Assembly: GCA_035772735.1 (NCBI GenBank)
Contig: JASDFA010000001.1
Span: 88,933,501 to 88,997,500 of the forward strand
DNA: 64,000 bases
Direction of reading: 5' to 3'
DNA from: Datura wrightii
Taxonomy: Eukaryota; Streptophyta; Magnoliopsida; Solanales; Solanaceae
In this document: positions 1 through 9,643 of the stretch, piece by piece
Layout of the letters: every line of letters begins with the position of its first letter
Position numbering within the stretch: the stretch's first letter is position 1
Notes under the pieces: generated by a model
Databases searched by the model: none
The model's input: the letters and a program-made list of their open reading frames with translations, nothing else
Told to the model about the DNA's origin: nothing
Position numbers and translations under genes: made by a program

Positions 1-63
1 CATAATCTTCGACTCTTTAGTCCATTCCAGTAGTCAATGAATTTCCAGATGAACTTCCTAGTA

Positions 64-903
64 TACCCCAAAATAGGAAATTGATTTTTCAATCAACTTA
101 TTACTAGGTACTCAGCCTATATCCATCCCTCTGTACCGAATGGCTCCGGTCGAGCTCAGATAATTGAAGGAACAACTGAAAAATCTACTAGATAAGGGCT
201 TCATCAGGCCGAGTACTTCACTGTGGGTTGTGCCTGTTCTGATTTTGAGAAAGAAGGATAGCTCCCTCCGCATGTGTATAGACTACTGGTAGCTGAATAA
301 AGTCACCATCAAGAACAAATACCCACTTCCCAGAATAAATGAATTGTTTGACCAGTTAAAGGGGGAGAAATATTTCTAAAAAATTGACTTAAGATCTGGG
401 TACCACCAAGTTCGTTTTGTAGAGAGAGATATTCCAAAAACTACTTTCAGGACCAGGTATGGCCACTTTGAATTCCTAGTCATGTCCTTCGAACTGACGA
501 ATGCTCCTGCAGTGTTCATGGATTTGATGAACGGTATCTTCAAGCCATACCTGGACTTGTTTGTGATAGGTTTTATTGATAATATTCTAGTATATTCCCA
601 CCCAGAAGTAGAACGTCGAGATCATCTACGAACAGTGCTCTAAATTCTCAAGGATTGTCAGTTGTACACGAAACTTTTCAAATGTGAGTTTTTCTTGAAT
701 TCAGTGGCCTTTTGGGTCATATTATGTCAGAAGTTGGTATTCAGGTAGATTCACAGAAGATCGAGGCAGTAAAGACATGGCCTAGACCCACAACTCCGAC
801 TGAGGTACGCAGTTTCCTAGGGTTAGTCGGGTATTACAAAAGAGTTTGTAGAGTTTTCTACCTTATCTGCACCTTTGAACAAGTTAACTCAGAAAGCAGC
901 TAA
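64..903 (+). pseudogene. Reverse transcriptase remnant of chromovirus pol
   Basis: Translation of this stretch gives a recognisable Ty3/gypsy RT: a proline-rich entry (PPYRMAP type), then LRMCIDYWQLN, KYPLPRI, the D-L-R-S-G-Y-H-Q block and FVMDLMN-like palm residues, with scattered in-frame stops. The palm catalytic motif, normally F/Y-I/V-D-D, reads FIDN: the codon at 581-583 is AAT, so the second catalytic aspartate is asparagine. The connection region (PRPTTPTEVRSFLGLVGYY, about 780-840) follows after a frame change. The enzyme would copy element RNA into cDNA in the cytoplasmic particle. This copy cannot do so. Confidence 0.85.
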
Positions 904-943
904 ATTTCACTAGACTGAAGCATGTGAACAAAGTTTTCAGGAG

Positions 944-1432
944 TTGAAAAACAGATTGACATTAGCAGTAGTATTATCTTTGTCGAAAGTATCAGAGGGT
1001 TGTGTGGTGTATTGTGATGCTTCGGGCGCCGGGTTAGGATGTGTTCTGATGCAACATGGTAAAGTAATTGCTTATGCTTCAAGGAAGCTTAGGAAGCATG
1101 AAAATAACTATCCCACTCATGACCTGGAGTTAGCAGCAGTAGTTCATGCCTTAAAGATCTGGAGACACTACATGTATGGGGTGCACGTGGACATTTTTAT
1201 GGACCATAAAATCCTCCAGTACATCTTTACACAAAAAGAGTTGAATTTGCGGCAATGTCGCTGGTTAGAATTGCTGAAGGACTACGATGTGAATATATTA
1301 TATCACCCAGGAAAGGCCAACATTGTAGAAGATGCCCTGAGCTGTAGCCCTGTGGGGAGCTCAGCGCACTTGAGGCCTGAACAGCAAGAGCTGGCCCGAG
1401 AATTGGACCAGTTAGCTAGTTTGGCCGTCTGA
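944..1432 (+). pseudogene. RNase H domain of chromovirus pol
   Basis: An open stretch of 162 codons contains the Ty3/gypsy RNase H acidic residues: Asp in VYCDASGAGLG, Glu in THDLELAAVVHAL, Asp in IFMDHK, and the tail motif H-P-G-K-A-N-I-V-E-D-A-L. The usual ending ADALSR is altered to EDALSC. It would degrade the RNA strand of RNA:DNA hybrids. It lies in the order expected after RT but is separated from it by a frame change near 903-944, and it has no start of its own. It is the best-preserved domain of this copy. Confidence 0.85.
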
Positions 1433-1650
1433 ATAGTAGATTCGGGAGACAATGGATTAGTGATCCAGAATACTACAATATCATCCTTAGTTGTAGAAGT
1501 AAAGGAATAGCAGTATGAAGATCCTTATTTAGCATTACTCAGAGATAAGGTACGATAGGGGGAAGTGTCTGCTTTCGAGGTAACTAGAGATGGAGCTTGA
1601 GATGTGGAGGTCGCCTCTATGTTCCGGATGTGGTAGGACTTCTCCAGTAG

Positions 1651-2434
1651 ATCATGGAAGAGGTACATTATTCCCATTATTCTCTTCACCTAGGCTCAGC
1701 AAAGATGTATCATGACATAAAAGAGATTTATTGGTGGCTGGGAATGAAAACGGATGTAGCAGAATTCGTAGCAGAATGCCCTAACTGCCAGCAGGTAAAG
1801 GCTGAACATCAAAATTCCAGCGTATTGACATAGGAGATAGCAATGCCTATGTGGAAATGGGAAGCAATCAATATGGATTTTATGATCGGATTATCCCATA
1901 CCAAATGCAGATTTGATTCCATCTGGGTGATCGTGGACAGATTGACGAAGTCAGCTCATTTTCTGCCAGTCAGGGCTACCTTCTCCATTAAGGACTATGT
2001 TGAACTATATATCAGAGAGATAGCTTGATTGCATGGTTCCAGTATCGATCATTTCTGATAGAGGAGCATAGTTCACAACTAAATTTTCGCAGTCCTTTCA
2101 GAAGGGCCTGCGGACACAAGTTAATCTGCGTATAGCCTTTCATCGTTAAACAAATGAACAGGTAGAACATACAATTCAAACACTTGAGGATATGTTGATT
2201 GCTTGTGCGTTGGACTTTGGAGGCAATTGGGATGAGCATTTACCCCTTATTAGATTTGTTTACAATAACAATTATCATTCAGCGATCCAGATGGCACCTT
2301 ATGAGGCCTTATATGGGCGGAAATGCAGGTCCCCAGTTGGTTGGTTTGAGACTGGAGAATCAGAGTTAATTGGACCAGATATAGTCCACCAGTCAGAAGA
2401 GAAGCTAAAACTTATCAGATCGGCAGGTTCGTAG
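1651..2434 (+). pseudogene. Integrase remnant of chromovirus pol
   Basis: The stretch begins with the HHCC zinc module (H-Y-S-H...C-P-N-C-Q-Q-V-K-A-E-H-Q, about 1660-1815). It continues with the DDE core: Asp in INMDFMIGL, then IWVIVDRLTKSAHFLPV (about 1920-1975). The second Asp (ISDRGA) is present but in another frame after a stop near 2026. The Glu-containing helix before it is damaged. The downstream block YNNNYHSAIQMAPYEALYGR (about 2260-2330) is intact in a third frame. At least two frameshifts and several stops are present. The enzyme would insert cDNA into chromatin; this copy is non-functional. Confidence 0.85.
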
Positions 2435-2547
2435 GTTGATAACTAAAGATGTCACCTCTGTTAAGGTATTGTGGAGAAACAGGAATAGAGAAGAGATGAC
2501 CTTGGAAGCAGAGGATGATATGAGATCCAGATACCCTCATTTGTTCT
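2435..2547 (+). pseudogene. Chromodomain tail fragment
   Basis: The sequence reads V-K-V-L-W-R-N-(R)-N-R-E-E-M-T-W-E-A-E-D-D-M-R-S-R-Y-P-H-L-F, the usual C-terminus of chromovirus integrase (compare WEAKDDMRSRYPYLF at 44105-44155). It follows the integrase block directly, so the few hundred bases that normally encode the SH3-like and N-terminal chromodomain region have been deleted at about 2430-2450. Confidence 0.75.
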
Positions 2548-2830
2548 AGGCTTACTCCAGACTATGCAGTTGAGGTAAATTATTGATTTAGTTGTCGTTT
2601 CATGATTGGTGTTACATATATTGCTCAGTTGACTACAATCTTGTTGTGAAATAGTTGTTATAGTGTTATGTGAAGTGCCTGTATTGGACTTTTCTATGTT
2701 TTAGGGTTTTCAGATAGTCCGTGTTACAGGGGAGACTCTGCCAAAATTTTTCCAAAATAATAATTGAAAGAGTTAAAATTCCATAGGTTGTAGTTGACAT
2801 TCTAAGACAAATGTTCCTACGGGGGGAGGA
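2548..2830 (+). other. Post-pol spacer with polypurine tract
   Basis: This is a non-coding spacer between pol and the 3' LTR. It ends in the purine run ACGGGGGGAGGA (2819-2830), the expected plus-strand priming site directly before the LTR. Confidence 0.75.
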
Positions 2831-3089
2831 TGTTACACCTCATAAGTTTCTAATGTTTAGTCAGCATATTCATACGTCAATCAAGAGTTCTAGAGTACGA
2901 CGCAGACGAGAAAGGACCCGGGGAAAGTTCGAACGAGCGCGGAACCAGGGGAGCGAGGGAAAAGGCCGTACAAGCTACCCAATAGGGGCAACGTGTCACG
3001 GGCCCTCCCCCACCGCGATAGGCTCCGTGACACGACCGTGTTTTGGCATTTTGGCGTCCGTGCCACGGGCCCCCTGTCCACCATCCAAG

Positions 3090-3097
3090 TATATAAA
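3090..3097 (+). promoter_or_regulatory. LTR TATA box
   Basis: TATATAAA lies directly downstream of the CGTGNCACG cluster, in the place where the U3/R border of a long chromovirus LTR is expected. The transcription start is inferred to lie roughly 30 bases further on. Confidence 0.6.
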
Positions 3098-4377
3098 GTC
3101 CCTTTATTATTGAAACATTTTATATATATCAGACCCTCGTCAAGAACAATAGGGAGACGCAAATTTTACACAAATTTCTTTTGGTTACACTGCCAAACGT
3201 GGTCCAAACTTGAATTAACTTCAAGTATGGATCCTAAGCCTATAGGGAGCATTACTACGGAGTTATTTTCTCGAAACTTGCTCGGCGAATCATAGCCCCG
3301 TCGAACAAAAGTTGTCAGAATTGCTCCAAACTAATTCCTATACGATCACAGGCTTCAAGTAAGTATTTCTCCCTTCTGAATCCCCAAGAAATTATAAGTT
3401 CTCGACCGTGTTTTGTTAAGTTGAAGTATAGTTAATATTAATATTAAAAGTTATAATTTAGTACTGAAACTAGTCTCATTCTCCCAGTAATACAATTACA
3501 GTTGAAAAGAGCCATTAAATACGGTCTAAAACTCGCCTGTTAATCAAAAATCGGTGATCCAGGTATGTTAAGGCAAATGTCTTCGGCAAGTTAGTTTATT
3601 CAGTATTATAATTTAGTTTAAATCGCAGTAAGAAAGACAGAAGTATGTTTATTGTGATTAGCAGTTGTTATTAGCTGAGACAAGTATTCCATGTTTAGTT
3701 TGGGATTGACTTTGCCCTATATAGCCCTTCATAACCAACCTTAGGGTTAATAGCTGTTTCGACGCCAGCCAGGGGCGAGATGACCGTCCGCAAGGGATGA
3801 AGAAGGGGTCCAAGATACTCATACAGTTAATTCCATGGCTAGACTATTATATGTCGTATCGGCACCACACCTTCTGTTGAGCCTGGTGCCCAGGGTGTAG
3901 ATATCAGGAGTCCACTTGACTCAAACATGGCTATAGTACAGGGGACGAGCAGGCTCAGTTGCAGACCCTGGAGACTGGTAGGATGGCTATAGTTATTAAA
4001 TGACTCAATGTGACCTTTTTAGTGGTATATAGATTGAAGGATACTCACTAGGGCTTATGGGGATGCCGGGTGGGTTATTTTGTGCTGGTTGTACCTTCTG
4101 ACTTATGGGTACCAAGTAAGGTTCTTGTTTGCATTAGTTACTGATAGATTAGACAGCAGGAAGTCTAGCTATTCAGGTGGTATTCCTATCCCTTCCTTTC
4201 AGTTACTTTCTGTTTCATTTTAGTTCATTCAGTCATTTATAGTACCGCCTTACATATTCGGTATATATTCTACTGACGCCCTTCTTGGTGCGCTGCATCA
4301 GTTGCCTGCAGGTGCTGATAGATGCCGACCAGGATCTTCTTAGTTTTTCGCCAAAGTTAGCAGAGCGATCAGCTCCT

Positions 4378-5686
4378 TTCCTCCAAAGCTAGTAGCTAGA
4401 AGGTTTACTCTCTTTTTGTTTGTACAGTCATGGGTAGGTCCGGGCTTATCTCGATCAGTATATCACTCTTAGAGGCTTGCAGATTGTTTCAGATTCCCTA
4501 TGGTTAATTGTTGCTGGCCGTGTGGGGCCTTGTTTAGCTGTTAGTTAGGGCGTTATCGTCCATAGCTTAGTTTAGTGCTGGATTGGATTTTCAGTTACAA
4601 TTACACATCATGGTGGTCTTTTCAGCCAGCATAGGATTCCCTATTATTACCTATTTTCGGTTAGCTGGTTTCTTTTACAGGTGGCTATAAGGCCTTGTCG
4701 GCCGGAGCTATTATTGCAGCCAATATTATAGCCTGTTATTTTCTTGATTTGAGGTTTAGTATGCACCAGAGGTGCGTAAGATCAATCAGGCCAGTTCAGA
4801 TCTTAGTAGGGTACTAGGTGCCAGTCATGCCTTTGCAGATTGTTTCAGATTCCCTATGGTTAATTGTTGCTAGCTGTGTGGGGCCTTGTTTAGCTGTTAG
4901 TTAGCGGCCTTGTCAGCTATAGATTATTTTAGTGTTGGATTGACTTTTCAGTTATAACTAGATATCATGGTGGTCTTGTTGGCCCTCATATGATTCCTTA
5001 TTATTACCTATTTCTGGTTAGCGGTTTCTTTTAGGTGGCTATAAGGCCTTGTCGACCGGGGGCTGTGGTTGAAGCTGAGATATAGCCCGTTATTTTCTTG
5101 ATTTGAGGTTTAGTCATACACCAGAGGTGCATAACCTCAGTCAGGCCAGTCCAGATCTTAGTAGGGCACCAGGTGCTAGTCATGCCTTCCAAGATGGGGC
5201 ATGACACCTTTCCTCCAGAGTTGCCAAACATTAGAGGTCTGCCTGTCTTTTGTTGTATAGTTTTGGGTAGGCTGGGGCCCTGTCCCAACAAATATCTTAC
5301 TCTATAGAGCTTGCAGACTACCGTTCTTGTTAGACATGCATTGTTGGCCATGTGGTGCCTAGTTGTGTTATCTATTGTAAGCCTCGTCAGCTTGTATATG
5401 TGTATATGTGTGCCCACTTTTCTTTTGTTATGGTTTAGATAACATGGTTGTCTTACCGGCCCGCAAGGTTGAAGTCATAATTTCGAATGTTGGGTTAGCT
5501 ATTTGAAGAAGGTATTATGTTGTGGCCTTGTCGGCTTGAGACAATGTTTTGAGCTGAGATATAGCTAATTGATTTCTTGATTATGTGCTGCTAGTATGAA
5601 CTAGAAGTGCATAAGTCCAACCAGGTCAGCTCAAGGTCCAGTGTGGCATTAGGTGGCAGTTATAGCTCCCAAGGTGGGGCGTGATA
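4378..5686 (+). repeat. Triplicated U5 segment inside the LTR
   Basis: Three diverged tandem copies of the LTR 3' end lie at about 4378-4830, 4831-5210 and 5211-5686. Each starts near a GCTTGCAGA-like motif or its leader and runs through TGTGGGGCCTTG, GGTGGTCTT and a GGTGCCAGTCATGCC-like end. The second copy ends with a complete LTR terminus (ATGACA, 5201-5206) that then re-enters U5. Unequal recombination between LTR ends is the likely cause. Confidence 0.7.
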
Positions 5687-6054
5687 TTTTGACTAGGGAC
5701 TGTATAGCTTATGGATATTATATATGGCTTGTATATGTGTTTACTTGGTTGTATTCACATGATGTGATATCGGCTTCTAGAGTCTCAGGTTGTTCCTATT
5801 CCTACTTCGGTTTTAAGTATCTTGGATATATTCATCTTTATATTTTCAGCCTTACATACCAGAACATTTCATTCATATTGATATCCTTTCGCTTGGGGAC
5901 CTACGTTCATGCCGCAGGTGCAGGGAGAGGCAGAGACTGCCAATTGTAGTAGCAGTTCGCGAGATTGGCGGATGTATCAGTATGCTCCTTTCTTTTTTGA
6001 GATAAGATCTAGTTTTGTTCAATTAGAGTTTTGAGATGCAGTTATGGGTAGGTT
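5687..6054 (+). mobile_element. LTR-C fragment, plus strand
   Basis: Its reverse complement matches 57410-57800 closely (shared stretches include TTTTGACTAGGGA and GATGTGATATC-like blocks, and AAGATCTAGTTTTGTT). It is therefore a piece of the non-autonomous LTR-C element in the opposite orientation to the copies at 23035 and 57105. It starts exactly at the chromovirus LTR end and is cut at 6054 by an LTR-D start. Confidence 0.7.
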
Positions 6055-6240
6055 TATAATACCCCGAAAGCCCTAGGATCAGACCCGAGGGTTCAAACAG
6101 AGAAAACAGGAAGTTCCGCACTAGGTCATAGGATGAGTCATCCAATGACCCATCAGGAGACTTCATGAGTCGTTAAGTGACTCATGAAGTGGATGGGGAG
6201 TTGGCTAAGATTTGTGATCTAGGGGTTGACCACGGGAGAA
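6055..6240 (+). mobile_element. LTR-D fragment, plus strand (5' end)
   Basis: TATAATACCCCGAAAG is the LTR-D start (TGTAATACCCCGGAAG in the copy at 60799-63054) with TG decayed to TA. GAGTCAT/GAGTCGT motifs follow at about 6132-6185. It ends where the truncated Athila LTR begins. Confidence 0.6.
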
Positions 6241-6801
6241 GTCACAGAGGTCATCGTGGAGCTCAAACTCCGTGCCACGGAGCCATCGCGAGGCCTCACT
6301 GGAATCCTGGTACAACAATGATCTCCTCAACGTGGCATGGAGGCCATCGCGAGGGCTCACTGGAATTTTGGGCAGGGCACTGATTTCCCCTCAACGTGGC
6401 ACGGAGGCCATCGTGGGGGTTAGGCTCCATGCCACAGAGCCATCGCGAGGGTTCACTGTTTTGTGCCTTCCCATTTTTCATCATTTTAGTCTTCCTCCCA
6501 TTTAATGTGGCACGTTGTTCGATGCAGACCATCCTTAGCGTGACACGGTGGGGGACTTTAAATTTCTCTTTACACCCTCTAGATATTAGCCTATTATCCC
6601 TCAGAGTTTGGCTTGCTCCTCCAGTTTCACCACTTTCTTCTCCACCTACAATTAGTCACCACACAATTATTAATCCGAAACAAAAAAAAGAAGAATAACC
6701 TTAATTAACTCTACATGCGCGAATACATCAATATTCTCCCTATTCAGACTCATAACAGGTTGAAAATATGGAGTTTGGTCGTATAAATGCGCCCAATATC
6801 A
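6241..6801 (-). mobile_element. 3' LTR of the Athila-like element (truncated)
   Basis: It is a close copy of 19985-20486 with the same CGTGGCACGG/CATCGCGAGG units and the same end (GCGCCCAATATCA at 6789-6801). The remaining 880 or so bases of the LTR are missing on the low-coordinate side, where LTR-D sequence abuts it. Confidence 0.85.
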
Positions 6802-7476
6802 CTACCTCACACTTATACCCTTTTCCGTCCTCGGACAAACTTTTAGTATCCTCGACATGCTTGCAACTACTTTACCATCATTAGTGGGCCAAAGTAACTC
6901 ACATCTAGTATCTAGTTGTGCTAAACACTTTAATCATGGAGTAACATTAATTAAGAAAGGTATATTCATTATTCTATTGAGCAAAATCATACAGGCCTCA
7001 TGATTAACTCTTTAACTGAAAATCTGGCCAACATGTCTAAATCATAATAGCAAACTATTAGCTTAACCAAAAGTCCCACAGCTTATGCCCTCACTGATGT
7101 ACACCAGTTCTATTTCCATGAAACCGAGATACACATACTTATGCACATTATGCACTGAATCACTCACACTCCAAAGATTATTCCAAGCAAATCTAATGCA
7201 TCATGAGTTTTCCTTTAGTGTACTACTCAATCGATCATTGCATCACTTATAGGATCAGAAGGACTTTTTCCAGGTTATAATGTCGGCTAAGGGACAGGTA
7301 GGATTATTTTGTCTACAGTGACTCATATCCCTCTACACTTTAAGACATTTCCACAATTTTGCTTTTTGGCAATTTACTTCTTTCTCCATTCACTTCAATT
7401 CCTTTCAAATTGTCTTCCTAGATGCATCGACTTTTGTACCCTTGACTGAACTCATCAACAGACTATATGTACACAA

Positions 7477-7549
<73 letters not shown>

Positions 7550-8612
7550 ATATATGCACCCGTATATATATAGCTTATGATTTCATATGGAGCACTCACA
7601 CTCTTTCTTTCCCTTTTTTATGTTGCCTTAATAAAGTGCAATGGGATCTATTAGGATCAAAACGGGATTTAGGCTATTTGAACAAATGGGGTATGGTTTC
7701 TTAGTGCGGTTGTTTAAAAAACTTAGGCTCAAAGGCTCAAACTAGCTCACTAGGGGAAATCGTTAAGGTTAGGAACCTGAATTAAATGGGCAAACTATCT
7801 CGGTTCGCAAAGAAGTGCCTTAATCATGTCCGCTAAGCTTAATGTCATTTCCGACTTTTTGTACACACAAGGAAAATTCTAGACGTTAGCTTGCATGAAA
7901 TACAACTAGTTCTCACCGCACATGGCAAAGAGGGTAACTTTTGGTTAGCTTATCTCCTTTCATGATTTCAACCATATTGAGTGACAAGAACAATTAAGCC
8001 TAAAATTCAGCAATTTAGAGTTCAACATTCATACCTATGTGATCCGCTTAAATTCAACGATTTTCTTATCCAAATGCATGTGTCACGAAGTCTAGCATCT
8101 AACCAAGTGAAATGCTTTAGCCTAATAATGATGTATTTATTGTCTATTTCCTAACACGACTAACTTCCCTTAAGACGATCGTCATCCATCTATCACATGG
8201 AACAGTCTCTACCTATGACTTCGGTTCAAAGGGACTATCCTCGGGAAAAGCACTGAAAGCAAAACTGAGGAACCCAAAACAATAGAAATTAAGAATCAAA
8301 ATAAAAATAACAAAAACATCTTCCCATACACAGCAAAGTGCCCTTGAACAGAGCTTACTAGCTATTACAAACCAATGTTTCATGTCACAGCTAACCACAC
8401 AAGTACATAAACATAGTATCACACAAGTACACAAACATAGTATTACCAATCAGATTATACATGCCAGAATACCCACACAGATAAACAAACAAAAGATAAC
8501 CTCCATCCCACAGTTAGTCTGAACACTGCCCTAATGTTCGCACATATCAATTTAAGAACAATGTTAGGGTGGTGAAAACTCCCTGATCAATCACTTGGTT
8601 CAATTTCTTCAT
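6802..8612 (-). other. Athila 3' non-coding region with PPT
   Basis: No coding capacity is recognised. Directly inside the LTR lies the PPT (AAGTGTGAGGTAG on the minus strand, 6802-6816), preceded by GAGGACGGA, both matching the other two Athila-like elements. A conserved island sits at 8168-8250 (see findings). The region 6900-8100 aligns in patches with 50300-51600. Confidence 0.7.
7482..7546. repeat. (TA)n microsatellite
   Basis: About 32 perfect TA dinucleotides, followed by shorter TATATA runs to about 7572. The repetitive Ile-Tyr reading frames over it are artefacts. Confidence 0.95.
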
Positions 8613-9643
8613 CTAGTGCCAATGCCTCGTCACCGAGGTCTGAGTCTTCTCCTCCATTATCATCTGACTCAATGTTTGAGTCTTCAGGCGTATCTCCTCA
8701 TCGGTGGGTACATCATCGTCCACCGGCTCTACAAATGATGGGCCAATCCTGCACATAGCTCGAGCATGCTCATTCATTGGGTAAACCATATCCACTTGCC
8801 ACAATTCATCCTCTGTTGTGGGTCATCCACCTATCTGCAGTTGTAGCATCTGCAGTCCAAACATCCTGGCAGCATAGCAATCATCACGAGCGTGTCGCTC
8901 TTCTAATGTGAGAACAGGGCCATATGTGGTGTCTGGTTCCTTAGTGTTAGTCACGTGTAAAGCACGGAGGTCGAACCTCGGTCGGTAGTCTAGAGCCTCT
9001 TCTTCAATGTCATGGCTCCTCAAGTAGGTAGTGAGTAGACCACCAAATCCATACCTGTGCCCCTGATGCATTTTGGCCTTTTTCATGGCTGATATGTGAT
9101 CACATCCCCAACATATATTTCCAAGCCTTTCATCAGAGCGTATACCATACAAACTCTATCGTGGGTGACATCTGGCATATGCACCCCAGGGATGAGGCAA
9201 GTGCAAACAATCTTCAAACAAATTCTAGCTTCCCTGTTCATCTGTGAATATGGCAGTGTTTGGTGGTACCTTTTCTCCTTATGACGACTCCACCTAGCTG
9301 TTGATCTTTGTCCACATAATGTGTGTCGGATATCAGCATATAGTGATGATGTTCAGTTGGCGGAGAGGATGTGGATCTATGTCAGGTATCCCCAAGATGG
9401 CATTTAGATGGTGTGCTTCCAAAGTTACCATATGCCCCCGAATCTTGATGGTGTGGCAGCGTAGAGTAGGGTCCCAATTCGTGTAGAACTCCCTCACCAT
9501 GTGTAAATTACACTCGTTGGGTGCCTCAAATATGAAGTCCATACCCAAGGCGTGTATCCTGTGCAATATCCGGGGGAATTCTTGTGCCAAAGGTTCCCTC
9601 TCAGTTTGCTCTTCAGGAAAATACTTCGACTCCTTATGTTTTC
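8613..9643 (-). pseudogene. Transposase_32-like (Athila downstream ORF), distal part
   Basis: Reading from 9643 downwards, the protein contains the block FP-R-I-L-H-R-I-H-A-L-G-M, then VREFYTNW, IKIRGHMVTLEAHHLNAILG and IPDIDPHP. This pattern is typical of the 'putative plant transposon protein' (Transposase_32-like) family encoded downstream of pol in Athila-type elements. Function is unknown; an env-like role has been suggested for such ORFs. A frame break near 9333 is followed by further homologous pieces at 8823-9152 and 8613-8804. The N-terminal part lies at 12336-12503, on the other side of the nested solo LTR. The open frame that runs on into 9644-9869 is LTR sequence and not part of this protein. 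Confidence 0.75.

Larger units (their letters stand above)
1..5686 (+). mobile_element. Chromovirus (Ty3/gypsy, Tekay/Del-like), 3' part, decayed
   Basis: This is the 3' portion of a plus-strand chromovirus whose 5' LTR and gag lie outside the window. The order RT, RNase H, integrase, chromodomain tail, polypurine tract, LTR is the Ty3/gypsy order. Every domain carries stops, frameshifts or deletions, so the copy is dead. The sequence directly after the LTR (5687 onward) is LTR-C, so this is a 3' LTR ending in an older repeat. The TSD cannot be tested because the left end is missing; the right copy would be TTTTG (5687-5691). Confidence 0.85.
2831..5686 (+). mobile_element. 3' LTR of the decayed chromovirus (2.86 kb)
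   Basis: It begins TGTTACACCTCATAAG after the polypurine tract and ends GGTGGGGCGTGATA, a one-base decay of the family end TGACA. It holds three CGTGNCACG palindromes (2992-3000, 3026-3034, 3059-3067) just upstream of a TATA box. The ATTTCTC/AAGAAAT hairpin lies at 3365-3392, and the 3' third is triplicated. It differs in its middle from the 30585-type chromovirus LTR and resembles the 9644-type more. Confidence 0.85.

Noticed and set aside
2890..3295. Overlapping ORFs of about 90-100 codons on both strands
   Set aside because: They lie in LTR U3/R sequence; stop-poor only because it is GC-rich.
7405..7704. ORFs of repeated Ile-Tyr
   Set aside because: Translation of a (TA)n microsatellite.
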